Notes: generated by a model from the sequence alone, not told the origin. DNA of 64,000 bases from Acanthornis magna (GCA_036785705.1 JAWUZG010000970.1:3072501-3136500), one strand, 5' to 3'; shown: positions 1 to 11,826, counted from the first letter of the stretch. Numbers and translations are program-made.

Positions 1-3000
1 CAACTCCTTGAGTGATGTCTTAGCCTGGGATGGGCATGTGATTCCGAAGATAACAGTGTATTGAAAGATCCGCTCTACTGAAAGGAAACCAGGGAAAAGG
101 CTGTCAGCTGCTGCAGGCTAACATGGTATTTCTAGTCTCCAAACTGCAGCACAAAGATTCCATGGCAGCCTTGAACAAGTTGTCACCAGACCTGGTTGCT
201 GCACGAACATGTACGACTGAGCTGGTAAGCTCTGACACAGGTGTAATGTGTTGGCAGCATGAGTTTCGGTAACTCAGCTGGTACGTCTCAGTTCCATGGA
301 GCTCCATGAGGGTGTACCAGAGCATTTACAGCCACCTGAGAGTAGCTGCACCATGCTGTCTTGCACACTATTGTCTGCTGAAAAAGAGTACACTCTAACT
401 TACACATCTAAAATGAAATAAGAAAAGCAGATGGTACAAGTGCAGTGTAGGTTTTGCAGCTGGTTTGTGGTATCTTGTTTTGCTGATATTTTTAATCAAT
501 ATATATTACTGTTGTATACTCCTTGGCAAAGTGCACAGCAAATTGTTTTGAAGAAGCTTTGAAACCTTTCCTATGTCATTTCCATGCTCTTACCATCCAC
601 AGGTTCATGAAGGAAAAATCCTGACATTTCCTTGAGGTAACAGGGAGGATGAAGTAGGAAGTGGTGAGACAGAAGAATGGCCAGATAGGGTGTGGTATTT
701 GGGAAAGCTCCTGAGAACTGTGGCTTACTACAGAACAGAACAGACACAGTCAATGAATTCCTCATAAAAATGCATCGACCTTCTTTCCTAAAATTTTTTC
801 TATATAATAGTCATTAGATGGCTCTAACTTCAGGTGAAGAATAAATAAATCAGAGTTGATGCAGTACTGATGGAGAAAATGAATGGCTGGTCAAAAGCTG
901 GAAGGATCCAGCTGACCTGCTATACATCCATTCTGGCTGGAAAGCACATTGCTTTCTCACTGAAGAGACTCATTAGTATTAATATAGAAGTTCAGTAGGT
1001 CACAGAAGTCTCATGGTCTCCTGGAAGGCTTAAAATAGAAGAGAGAGGTAAAGGATTAAAATGCTCTTAATGTCCGTACTCTCTGCTTAGCAGAGGTCTG
1101 GAGAAAACACATCCCCATTCTCTGCTGGCAAATTAGCTACTTTAGCCATATTATTTTTCAGTCAAATGTCCTAATTGTTTCAGCAGCAGCCTTATCTAAC
1201 AAGTGACTTGAGATCAAGGCCTTAATGTAATTTTTTTCTCATCTGATTTTTTTTTCTCTCCAATAGATTACACAATTAGATAGACTTCTATACAGATAGA
1301 ACAGACATCAAAATAATCTGAGTGAAAAAACACTGTGCAGTCCAATGGCAACAGAGTGAACAAAACTGCTATTGTTAGACCTGAGCAGAAGCTAAGGCAC
1401 AGGTTTCTCACTGAGTGATTAGTATTATAGCCTAAATTTACCCTTGAAGGACTCATCTCTGCTCTCTTATAACTGGTTCTTGTATGAAGAAGCGTGAAGA
1501 AAATGGTAAAACCCATAAGTGATTTTGGAGAATAGTGCTGAGGTTAGAGCAAATGTCTCCTAATGACTGAACTTGTAGGTGTTTTAAGGCTTTCACTTAC
1601 TGTTGGTGGGCAAAGTTTATGCAGCTCTATAGCAGAAGTGCTCTAGGTAGATGAATACAAACTTGCAGCTAAAGTTGTTTAACTGTGGAAGGGCTATGTA
1701 TCAAAACTGTCTCATTTCTTCTCCATCAGAATGCATGTAACAGATCAAACTTTAAAATCACAATGAATTTTTAGGAACAGTCATTATAATGCTTATGAGA
1801 CCTGTTCAGACAATATTTCAGTAGCTCACAGAAATCTATTTTACATTTCTTGAAAGAAGATTTTCAATGGAGTCCCCAGATTGATTTCAAATAAAATTTG
1901 TGCATGATTTGGAAAAACATGCTTTTGCTTTTTCAAATCTTTCCTCAAAATCTAGAAAAAGTTGGGAATCTATTTCAGAGACCCATGAGAGGAGGAAAAC
2001 GCTGTTGAATTTTTATATTTAAACCTTGCCATTCCCACCATTTTCTGCAGGACCTTTTCTGTCATGCCCGTATCACTGCTTTTCTCTCACTAGATATATT
2101 TCTGTGGTGGCACTAACAAGCTGTGCCTGCTACAATGAGTCTGCAGAAATTTCTCAATAGCTTTATGCAGAGTCTTTAGTCTTACTGTCAGAGACAGTGA
2201 GAAGAAAAGGAGATTTTTATTCCTGTCTCAGATGATAGAGCATGGCATTCTGTTACAGGTAGGCAATACTAAATACAGATAGAAGATGAAATCTCTGCAA
2301 TCCTTACTCAGATAAAAATTATCACAAGAAAAAATCTATGTATGCAAAACTTTCATTATGCTTACTTCTAAAATTGTCCTGAATTTGAAGAGCTCTAGCT
2401 TTATGAAAGGTATTGCCTTTAAAGATGATCTCCACCCAATGCATCAGGCAGTGAACGCTTGAAACTGCTACAGAACATGAGATACAAAAAGCAAATACTG
2501 AGTTCAGTAAAGTAAAACAAGATGACAGTGGAAAATAATTATTGAATCTACAAGCACCAACTAAATAAAAATAGATTAGGGGAGCAGGAACTGAAACGCT
2601 GAGTACCTCTTTAATTCAAGGCTGTGTTCCAGTAAAACGTAGTGAGACTTCTGCTTAGTGTAACCTAGATCCATATACTGCCTGACTCTCCATAAGAATT
2701 GTTTTCCACTTCCAGTGACTCAAACAACCAAGACAGCATGTCTCTTAGAAAAAGAATGAAAAAAACACATAGGTTTTGCAGTTCTAAAGATGATAAAGCT
2801 GGGCTCTAATCACTCTTTTCTGCCAATACCACATTCATTCCCAGAATAGTCTCTGATTACAAATGCAAGGGCATTCTACAGTAAGAACTGACTTGGATCT
2901 GGCAAATATCCAGAATTTTGGGGGCAGTAACTATCAAAACCAACCTCATATCTTCCTTAGAAATGACCCAGAAGTGCATTACAGTCCACAAAGTGTTTAT

Positions 3001-5036
3001 AGTTAAAAAAAAAACCAAGCAGACCACTGTCATCTGAAGAAGATAAGTCAGAAAATATGGTCCTGTGTCAAGTGCATTCCAGCAGTTTTATAGCTGGTTA
3101 TTTGCTTTAGTAATATGTCTGTCTCAGGCTAAGGCTCTGAGATTTCCTCTTTGTGACATCAAGTGCTAAAAAGTGGGATCTTCACTATGGAGAGCATGGT
3201 GAAGTATTTGCCCTGTGATGTGAAACAGTGTATAAAGGATGGCAAAGTTTCATTAATCACTGTGTGGCATTTCCATACTCCTACAGTGTCTAAGGAAGAT
3301 GAAGTTTCAACAGTTCACTGCTTTCCCTTGACCTAGCAAGAATGGAGATGTATATGTTTCATACACATCATCTTTCTCTGCTTTATGTATGCACTAAGTA
3401 TCCCAACCTGAGGCTGCAAGAAGCATGAAAATAATCTAAACCACAGGGTGCCTAGTAGGGAATTACTCACCTTCCATTTCCTCAGCAGCAAGCTGAGAGC
3501 CAGAAGAAAGAAACGATAAGTACTAGTATGGCTACTCTTTCAGTGGATAGTTCCTAGGGCTGGGAAACTAGGTGCCACCTCTTATGCTGTGTGAGATGTG
3601 AAATATTAGTTTATCCCTCGGGATATATGAGGTCAGAAGAAAGCTGAGGACAGGTGAAAACATAACAGTGTGTTTGTCTAATATATGTGTGACCAAAGTG
3701 AACTTATGCACCAAAGTGAATACGGAGATTAATTTTGTTAAGCTTTTCAAACACACTAGAAGTACCGCAAAACAAAGGAAGCCTCTTTTTGTGTGTTTGT
3801 CAGATTTAATTTAATTTCAGCTAAACATCTCTTCCTGTTTCCAGTACTCAGGCCAGCAAATCCAACCCCTTTACTTTCTTCTGGAAGGAAGTTACAGAAG
3901 TCTAAATATCAAATATATTTACAGCTCTGCAGTGTTTGAGGGTCTAAGTCACAGTCTAGGAAACCATCATGAGCTGCATCCCATGAACACAGAGTAAGTA
4001 ACAGTCCTTGTCTCAAGTGTGGAATATTTTGAATCTGTAACACACAAACTCCATCAACGTTGATTAATTCCCTTTTTCTTATGACATTTGTTCAGATTCA
4101 AAAGAACTACTGCATACTGAGTCTGTACGGTATGGACTAGCATCACATATGAAAATATTCTTATTAAAAATATATTGTCTTAGATTATGTATCAGAGAAT
4201 TTTTTAAGCTACTTTACTATCCAGAAGTGAAGTACCAACATCATTCACAGCCATAATAAATCTTAAAGAATCCCTGCCCACTCTTGAATTTAAGACTCTT
4301 CAGCCCAATCTAGAACCAGAATCTGACATCACTGACACAAAAATCAGCAATTAGATCTTCAACCTACCCATGATAGTAAGATTCTGCTTTGATTCTCAAA
4401 AGTATCCTCGCCCTGCCTTTGAAAAGCCAAATGTTCATAACCTTAGTCTTCTATTTTGACATTTTCCTAGACTTGAATCTTACAAATGCTCGATGCAAAC
4501 CCGGAAGAGAGACTGGAGTCCTTTCCCTAGTCTTTGGTGAGTTTGGAATCAGTCTCATAATCCCAAAATTAGATGTAATGGTTACAAAAAACTATATTGC
4601 AGCGTATTCTTTTGTGGCAATGTGGCAACAGCAGTATGTGATAGCAGCATTAGAGGCAGAACTAGAGGTTTTTTTCAAAACCAACACATCCAAGTTCTTG
4701 ATGAGGCACCAAGTACAATTTTGAGTGTGATGATATTTAACTCCTGTCACAAGAGTAGCCCTCCACAGCCACTGACTGATTTGTACTCCCAGACAGGCAG
4801 AAGTGGTAACAGAAAGGTATTTTCTTAAAAATTTTCTCATTCACTACACTTCTTCCAACTGCTTCAGAGCTAGGAGGCAAAACAAGCAACATCAGAATAT
4901 TTATTCAGGCAGATACTACTTCATTTATGAAAGGAAGCAGGATTCGTCTAAATAAACGTATATATACATTTACGTATGTACAAATGTATTTATATTTACA
5001 TTATTTCTATGTCTCTATATGTAGATTTTGTATAGC
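1..5036. other. 5' flanking intergenic DNA, no gene recognised
   Basis: AT-rich sequence upstream of the ADCY1 CpG island. Open frames here are short (the longest is about 111 codons at 4389-4724) and overlap others on both strands, which is what chance gives. I recognise no protein family, exon with splice signals, RNA gene or interspersed repeat. The last 100 bases become TA/TG-rich and lead into the CA microsatellite. Distal regulatory elements cannot be excluded by eye. Confidence 0.6.
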
Positions 5037-5039
5037 TTT

Positions 5040-5095
5040 ACACACACACACACCCACACCCACACACACACACGCACACACACACATATGTATGT
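5040..5095. repeat. (CA)n / (TATG)n microsatellite
   Basis: An imperfect CA dinucleotide tract with CCA and CGCA interruptions, passing into ATGTATGTAT-type repeats. It lies about 55 bases before the GC content rises sharply and marks the upstream edge of the promoter CpG island. It is likely length-polymorphic. Confidence 0.9.
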
Positions 5096-5155
5096 ATATC
5101 TGTATATGTGTATACGGATATTTATCTATAAACACATGACAACAGCTGCCAGGAC

Positions 5156-5165
5156 GGGCGGGCGG
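5156..5165 (+). promoter_or_regulatory. Overlapping GC boxes (Sp/KLF-type)
   Basis: The ten bases GGGCGGGCGG contain two overlapping GGGCGG motifs at the upstream edge of the CpG island. A third GGGCGG is at 5235-5240. Such motifs bind Sp1/KLF proteins and are common in TATA-less promoters. GC-rich DNA also produces them by chance, so function is inferred from position only. Confidence 0.4.
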
Positions 5166-5716
5166 CACAGGGCTGCTAGCCATCCGCCGATGCCGGATGC
5201 ACCCGGAGGGCCGGCGGGTCCCGAGCACCCGGCAGGGCGGGCGCGGAGCGCTTTGCAGGGGTGGCGGGTCCCCCCGCCACTCCCGAGTCACGGAGCCCCG
5301 GTGGGGACGTGTCCGGCTTCCCAAGCGATCGGCGCGCAGGCGCCTCTCAATCCCCAGCTCCGGTGAGATGTGCTCGGACCTGGGAAGGGGATCGCCCTTC
5401 TATTACCTGCCTCCTGCTTTCTTTCCGGCCCCTCTGCCGCACTTTTCCTCCAGACCCCTGGCTCGGATTAATTTTTTTTTCCTTGCTGCTGTTTTATTTT
5501 TTGATGTTGCCTACCTCACGGGAGCCCGTTTGCTTTCCTCTGTAGCTCCCGCTCCTCCAAACAGCGTTATCTGAAGGGAGACCCGCCTGTTGATTATCTC
5601 CATCTCCCCTTCTCTGAGCTTCCACCCACCCTTTGCCCCCACCCCTCCCTCTGTTTGATTCCAAACCTTTGGATGGTGTTTTGGTGTCATTAGGAGATTA
5701 ACATCCCTGGAGCACC

Positions 5717-5775
5717 AGGGGAGGAGGAGGAGGAGGACGAGGACGAGGACGGGGAGGAGGAGAGTGGAGGGGAAA
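5717..5775 (+). repeat. Purine-rich (GGA/GAC)n tract in presumed 5' UTR
   Basis: Imperfect trinucleotide repeat of GGA units interrupted by GAC units, then more GGA and GGGG runs. It lies about 290-340 bases upstream of the ADCY1 start codon, so it is probably transcribed as 5' UTR if transcription starts further upstream. Confidence 0.75.
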
Positions 5776-5997
5776 GCGAGACTGCAGGCAGGAAGGTTGG
5801 CACATTAACACGAGTGAGACTCTCCTCCCGCCGTCCCAGCCACCCCCGGCTCCTGGGTGGCAGCGGAGGGGGCGTTTGCCGGCGCAGCGGGTTGCGGACG
5901 GCGGCTGGCGGGTGCACCCGGGACCCGCGCCCGCGGAGCGGCAGGGCTGCCGGCGGGAGAGCGGCCGCGGCTCCTGCGCGCAGCCCTCCTCTCTTTT

Positions 5998-6075
5998 ATG
6001 AGCAGCGAGGCGGCAGAGCGGCAGCAGGGACACCTGGAGGAGCATTTCTTCCCCGGGGTTTATGAATGGCACTGA
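5998..6075 (+). other. Upstream ORF (25 codons) overlapping the ADCY1 start
   Basis: An ATG at 5998 opens a 25-codon frame that is out of frame with ADCY1. It reads through the first ADCY1 ATG (6062) and stops with TGA at 6073-6075, one base before the second in-frame ADCY1 ATG (6077). Its start context is weak (T at -3, A at +4). The longer open frames in this region begin at GTG and have no other ATG. Whether the uORF is transcribed depends on the unknown start site. The peptide resembles nothing I know; any role would be translational. Confidence 0.5.
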
Positions 6076-6730
6076 CATGGAGGAAATACCGTTTCAGAAA
6101 GTCAAGACCAAGAGGAAGAAGTGCTGCCACTGCTGCTGCTCCCCGCCGGCTGCCGCGGCGTCGGGAGCGGGAGCCGGGTTGGGGGACCCCCCTCCCTTGC
6201 TGCTGCTGGATGCCATCGCCTGCGAGGACGAGTTTGACTGCAAGGAGCTGGAGGCTCTCTTCCAGAGCTACAACCTGAAGCTGGAGCAGACGTCCACCCT
6301 GAAGGCGCTGGCCGTCCTCATCGTGCTCACCGCCAGCCTAGCCCTGGTGGAGCTGCTCTCCGGCCCCAGCCTGACCATCTCCAAAGGTTCGCACCCGGTG
6401 CACTGCATCATCTTCCTCTCCCTCTTCATCGTCACCAATGTCAAGTACCTGCAGGTCACCCAACTGCAGCAGATCGTCAAGCTCACCTTGCTCTTCAGCT
6501 TCACCTTCTCCTTCCTCTGCTGCCCCTTCTCTCTCGGCGCCTATGGCATGGAGCCGCCCAGCGCCCCCGAGCAGGGCATGTGGCAGCTCATGCTGGTAAC
6601 CTTCGTCTCCTACTCGCTGCTTCCCGTCCGGACTCTGCTGGCCATCGTCTTCGGGCTGGTGGTGTCCGTCTCCCACCTCATCGTCACCGCCACCTCCGTC
6701 AGTGCCAAGCGGCAGCGGCTCTGGAGGACG
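6062..6730 (+). CDS. ADCY1: Adenylate cyclase type 1, coding exon 1 (partial gene)
   Basis: First coding exon of the calcium/calmodulin-stimulated membrane adenylyl cyclase, which converts ATP to cAMP at the neuronal plasma membrane. The 223 codons align with recalled human ADCY1 from CEDEFDCKELEALFQSY onward (human CDEEFACPELEALFRGY), through KGSHPVHC, NV-LQV-QLQQ, LLPVR-LLAI and the final LWRT. Visible parts: a cytosolic N-terminus (residues 1-78) with a basic stretch KVKTKRKK and a CCHCCC cysteine cluster, then five hydrophobic helices at about 79-99, 111-127, 137-156, 173-188 and 190-212. An in-frame TGA at 5999 makes ATG 6062 the first in-frame start, but its context is weak (T at -3, A at +4). 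ATG 6077 (residue 6) has a strong context (G at -3, G at +4) and may be used instead. The exon ends in phase 0 at a consensus donor (ACG/GTGAGA). The frame stays open into the intron to 6955, which is read-through only. The N-terminal ~50 residues differ from the glycine-rich human N-terminus. Confidence 0.95.
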
Positions 6731-6742
6731 GTGAGAGAGGCT

Positions 6743-6765
6743 GGGCTGGGCCGGGCCGGGCCGGG
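6743..6765 (+). other. Five-run GGG array (G-quadruplex type) after splice donor
   Basis: Five GGG triplets (6743, 6748, 6753, 6758, 6763) separated by exactly two bases each (CT or CC) begin 12 bases after the exon 1/intron 1 junction. This fits the canonical intramolecular G-quadruplex pattern with very short loops. Intronic G triplets near donors are also known hnRNP H/F-type splicing enhancers. Formation in DNA or RNA is inferred, not shown. Confidence 0.7.
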
Positions 6766-7519
6766 CACTGCAGCACCGCACAGCCGCTCGGTGCCGGCCC
6801 GCCGGGGTAGAGGGAGAGCGGAGAGGCGCGGAGCGGCCCCGGGCAGCGGCGGAGGCTGCGCGCCCCCCGCGCAGCGAGCCCGGGTGGCGGCCCGGGGTAT
6901 CTCCGGCAGGGAAGGGGCGAGCGCGCACCTGTGCCTCCGGCGACTGTGTCCGTAGTTCCCGAAAGTTTCCGGGAGGCAGGGAGGGATAGGGCGGCCCTGG
7001 GGAGACGGAAGCTCTTGGCTTTGTCTCTCCAAGGGAAACCGTGGAGAGAGCAAGGGAAGCCAGCGCTCCCGTGCCCCACGCGTGGGGCAAGTTCAGAGCA
7101 CGGCATGCACAGTCAGTGCAGTACAGCGCGCATCATTAACATCACCCGGCTCTGTACAAACTTGGCACAGACAATAAGCTGCGTGTGGTAATAACACCTC
7201 CACCGAGCTGCTTCGTATCCTCGCTGTCTGTCTCAGCCGTGGGCCCTTCGTGCCTATAGACAGCCCATCTGTGGGGGTGCTTTGAGGAAACGATTTGAAA
7301 TAGGTTGGACACTCAAAGAGGGAGCCCCACCTCGCTGCTCTCCCAGCAAGCAGGGCATTCCCCCTTCAGCTTCCCCAGGGCAGCTGCTGCCCACTTTCCA
7401 CAGACATTACCTGCTATGGCAGTGAACTTCCTAGCGGTTCCCTTTCCCCTCTGACTTAATCCGGCAAAACCTTCCTCTGCAGGAAGCATCTTTGGAAACG
7501 TGCTGCTGCACTCTCCCCT

Positions 7520-7547
7520 CCCCCCCCCCCCCCCCCCCCCCCCCCCC
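7520..7547. repeat. 28-base poly-C tract
   Basis: An uninterrupted run of 28 C residues, preceded by CTCTCCCCT, in intron 1 about 0.8 kb after exon 1. The other strand is G28. The exact length is likely unreliable in assembly and may vary between individuals. Confidence 0.9.
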
Positions 7548-10500
7548 AGGAGCTATTTATATCCCTGCAGGGCCTTCTCCGGCTCTCCTGGCCTGATGGG
7601 CCGCACTGACGGGGGGCGGGAGGCGGGAGGCGGGGGGAGGATGAGGAGATGCGCGTATGAAAAACGTGTGTGCTGGCAGTCGGGGTTTGCCACTGTAGGC
7701 TGGGTTATGTGCTGCCGCTGAACCACCGGGAAAGAGAAATTGAAAAATCTTTGTGTCCTTCCTTGCATGCATTGATTATGCCTGCCCTCAGGGGAAGCAC
7801 ACACATTCTGTGGTCCAGATTGGTGTTAAACAACAATTTAATGCATAATTGAAGTACTTAGTACATTACTTCTGCAAAATTCTGGTATTATTCTCCATGA
7901 CTATGTAAGGCTGTGTTGTGATGCTAGGACATACACAGCTGGCCTGAGCATGAATGCTGGCATAAGCAGGATTGTACACTTTTGTGCCCAGAACTGTCAA
8001 TTCCTGGATGCTTCTTCCATGCCCACACAGACACACATACACTAGTGTGACATACATGCACAGAATAGAGATACACAGGGACAATCACTGAGTGGGGTTA
8101 CTGAGACAAACAGGATTATTCATGGCTTCAGGCTGCTGAGCTGGTGGACAAAATAAATTGTATATTTTTAAGGGGAAGAGAGAGATAAGCTGAGCTTTAT
8201 GATTTACCCAGATAATCAGATAGTCTATTTTTAAATATGTGATTTAGAGTTTCCATGAGAGGGAGAGCTGGTGAAATGCAGGAACACCGAGAGGAGCCTT
8301 CCTTTAAAAGCGTCCAAAAGGATGCTAAGAACGCTAGAATATTCTTTTTGAATAGGGCTGAAGAGAGCTCCTTTTACTGGAGTATCAATTAGTCCTTATG
8401 GGAGTCCAGGCTATCCTGGCTCTCCTGACACACAGGCAGACTTTCCCTGATGCCAAGCTGCAGCTCAGTGTGGCATCTGCTCTTCTAGATGAATAACATA
8501 AAGAAGATGACAATAACGTCTGCTCACTGAATTATCTAACCAAGGTCATGAATGTGAAACATTTTCAAGAGAAAAAGTCTGCTAGCTCTCTCCCTTCACA
8601 CTGGTTTAACCCAGTTATTCAACAGGCAAGAAGCTGGCTTGAAAATGCATGGAAATAGTTGATTAACATCTCATGTAACATATGTATGTTTCTTCTTCAT
8701 CACCCTCTCCCTGCACCAGAGTAATTTCAGTGGTTTGCATGCAGTCCCCAGAGCAGTATGCTTTGCTGATAACAGGAGGCAGAAACCAGCTCAGTCAAGC
8801 AAAATAACTGGTCTGTGAACTTGTGTCACATGTTGATTTGTGGCATATTTGCAAGGAATATTCTGACTTGCAAGGAAGTCTTCTGATTTGAAGACTATCT
8901 CTGTGTATGGAAGGGACTTTACCCTTACAAAGAAGTTTTTTCCAAGCAACAACTTTGCAATGGTTGGAAATTTAAAGGTATATAAAGGCTGCATCATCTG
9001 AATTTTATTTGCTTGGCCTGAGAGTAGCTGAACCTTTTTTGTAAAGGCTAGAATGGACCCTTCCTCGTGATTGGGATCTGCTTCCTGGACACTGGATATT
9101 ATCATGAGGGCCCCAGTGCTTGTAGACACTGCACGCCATTGGTCAGGGAAGCAGGACTGCTCTATGCAGTGCTGCAATAGCATGAAAGGCTCTGTTCTAT
9201 CTCCCAACCCTTTGCTCCAAAGCTCCAAACAAGTGGATGAATTTAAATTTTAAATAGAATTCAGAAGTATCCGGAAATGCAGAAACACCTGCACCATTCA
9301 CAGTGTTCTGTTAAAGAACTCTTTGATTTTTGTGGGACTCAGACAGGGAACCAACTTGCGAACTATTTTATTTTTGTTTAACCTGAGCTTTAAGGGACTG
9401 CAGATCTAATAACTTCCCTTGAAGTTAAACTGGAAGGTTTTCATCAAGACCAAGCAGTTAATGCTGCTGGATGTACGTCTTCTATTTCATGCAGTCTGAC
9501 AAGTCTCCATTTGCAAATCTTTGAATGCCGAAAACCTCACTCACTTCAGTAGTGCCAAATCAGAACCTGAAGTGGCCCCATGGCGTGCTTAAGACTTGCA
9601 TTCTTTTAAATGTACAAATTCTCTGCATAGTACAACCAGTGCTCTTTGTGGCAGAAGTTTGTCATGATGTAAAGCACATTTAATTTGCAAGTGATAGTTT
9701 TCCAGCAGCACAGTGTTGTCTGAGGAGATCATGCCATGCCATGCCAGAGGTGAGAGAGAGGTATGTGTAGAGGCAAGGGGAAAGCAAGTACAGGGAGGTA
9801 ATGAGAGTCAGGGGAGTAATGTGGCAGAACTCGAGCTTCATCTTTCCACTCAATAGCTGTTTTTTTAATCAGAAGAAAAGTTCCAAACAACTAAAATGTC
9901 CCTCTCATTTCTTAATAGAAGTATAGTAGTAGATAATATATGTATAAATAAGTGGAATATCAAAATAAGCAAAGTACTTTTGGGCAACCTTGACCCCATT
10001 TAGGATCATGTCAAAAGACATGCTGACTTCACAGCTGATTTTGCATGTCTATCTGACACTGTGATAAGGTTGTAAATGGTGTATATAACTAATGCCATAT
10101 TGATCACATTAGTTGGACTCTTCCTTTCCTTCAGAATCATGGAACAAAATACTCCTGCCATAGAAGATGACAAGGTATTCACAGATGGCTGAACCTACAA
10201 ATGAAGTTTTGGGATCTTGGACTCCTGTCTTTTCTTTTTTTCTTTTTTTTCCCCCTCTACAGATCCCAGATATATTTTAGGTGTTTCAGAGCCCTTACGG
10301 AAATACAGAACACTGCCTCAGGGAGCTTAGTATAATTTTTGTTGTGATGCAGTGAGTGGGTGTTATAGACATGAGGACCAGATGGGGTAAGGAAGGCAAA
10401 GGCTGCTTACAGAAATTACTCAGTGGTGGCATGTGCACAGTTTCATGTCTTACTGTTAAATAACATTTTTTGTCCCTCAAAATATTTTTGTCCCCTTTAA

Positions 10501-11814
10501 AAAAAAGTATGCTTATTTCCAGAAAATTCAAACCCAAATCACACACCAACAAAGTGCCCTCACACATCACAAAAGTCTTTGTGAAAGAAAGATTAAAATC
10601 TTTCATGCAGAATGGAATTACAATCTGAGTAACAAAAAGCAGAAGAAAGAAAGGTGCTATCATAAACTAGCACAAAATCTTTATTCAGAAGTGTGGTGAA
10701 ACAAATGTAGGTTTAGGTTCATTTGGGGTTTTTCTTGGCCGGCATTTAAAACTGATTTTATGTATATATTTATTTATTTGTATGATAGCACTTTTATTGA
10801 TTCAGCAGGTACCAAAAACTGTAATTGGAATTAGATAGACCATATAAAGGATAATGTGGGGGAAATTGGTATAATTTATTTAAAATAATTCATTTATTAC
10901 TCAAAGGTTCATTTTATCTTAACACTTTGCAGGTTAGTGTGATAGTGTTATAGAATATCACAAGGAACTATAATGCCATAGTTAATATTTTTTCTGCTCA
11001 TGTTTAAAATTTAATTAATGAACACATCACTGACAGAACTGTTAATCTCCACACCTTTGTCTCTCACATAGAAAGCAGAATCTAGTAGCCAAATAAAAGG
11101 GGTTGTAAATCAAAGGCAGCTCAGCTCCATTATCATTATTACTCAGTGCAAAGCTCGGTATCCTTCATGCATATAAAATACTGGTGAGGGGCTGTACTAG
11201 TTCATTCTTTGTGATACTTTTCAAATATTAGTATCAAGAATATCTCTAGCATAGCAAACATATCTGTGCACTAATTGTTTGTTTGAATTCACTATGTTCC
11301 TCTTTCTAAAGATGGGGAACACTGTTTTTAGTTTCTCAACATCTGTGTGTAACTCGAATTTTCATTTCGTATTTAGTCCATACTGAAAGATTGGTAAAAG
11401 TTTGGGGGTTTTTTGATTTTTTTTTCCTTCCTAGTCAAAGTGATATATTAATCTGTGGCATAGGCTTTTGCAGGTATTGACTGCAGTCCTTTTATCTAGG
11501 GGCTGAAGTATAGGATTTTCTATGGAATGTAGAGTTCAGGGTCTTTTTTCACATAGAGATTAGTATGCTCTTGGCTTCCTGATTCTGCAGATTGCTGACA
11601 CTGCTACTCTTTATGGGTTTCTAAAAAGAGACAGCATACCAATGGTTCTGCATAGTTGAGAAACAAGAAACCTTTGAGAAACTGTCAAGAATCATATGAC
11701 TTGGAGACACAGTCAATAACAGTTTATCTGAGTTTAGTTGTTATTAATAGGCAAGATCCCATTATTACTGAAGAAAAAGAGGGCTTTTATTAAAAAAAAA
11801 ATCCAAACCACCAA

Positions 11815-11826
11815 CCCCCCCCCCCC
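11815..11826. repeat. 12-base poly-C tract
   Basis: Short homopolymer of 12 C after an A-rich stretch in intron 1. No functional indication. Confidence 0.8.

Larger units (their letters stand above)
5150..7120 (+). promoter_or_regulatory. ADCY1: CpG island: presumed ADCY1 promoter, 5' UTR and exon 1
   Basis: Base composition changes abruptly from AT-rich flank to very GC-rich, CpG-dense sequence near 5150 and returns to background after about 7120. The island surrounds the first coding exon of ADCY1, as expected for a CpG-island promoter of a brain-expressed gene. I see no convincing TATA box. Candidate GC boxes lie at 5156-5165 and 5235-5240. A pyrimidine-rich stretch (about 5390-5670) and a purine-rich stretch (about 5717-5775) follow. 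The transcription start cannot be placed from sequence alone. Boundaries are visual estimates. Confidence 0.8.

Noticed and set aside
5814..6065. 83-codon frame upstream of ADCY1, ending in a TGA that overlaps ATG 6062
   Set aside because: It begins at GTG and contains no ATG, so it is not a standard uORF. The arginine/glycine/alanine-rich translation is typical of GC-rich non-coding DNA.
6731..6955. Continuation of the exon 1 reading frame for 74 more codons
   Set aside because: The consensus donor at 6731, the phase-0 match of LWRT to exon 2, and the loss of ADCY1 similarity after LWRT show this is intron read-through in GC-rich DNA.
6338..7106. Long minus-strand frames (up to 250 codons) opposite exon 1
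   Set aside because: They are shadows of the ADCY1 exon and CpG island, where stop codons are scarce. The translation is low-complexity and resembles no protein.
7097..7133. Second RE1-like sequence near TTCAGAGCACGGCATGCACAG-type text
   Set aside because: Only scattered half-site matches with wrong spacing. Too weak to report as a site.
8791..9228. 145-codon minus-strand ORF in intron 1
   Set aside because: No recognisable domain, no visible splice or promoter context, and no poly(A) or duplication suggesting a processed pseudogene. A frame this long is plausible by chance in 64 kb read six ways.
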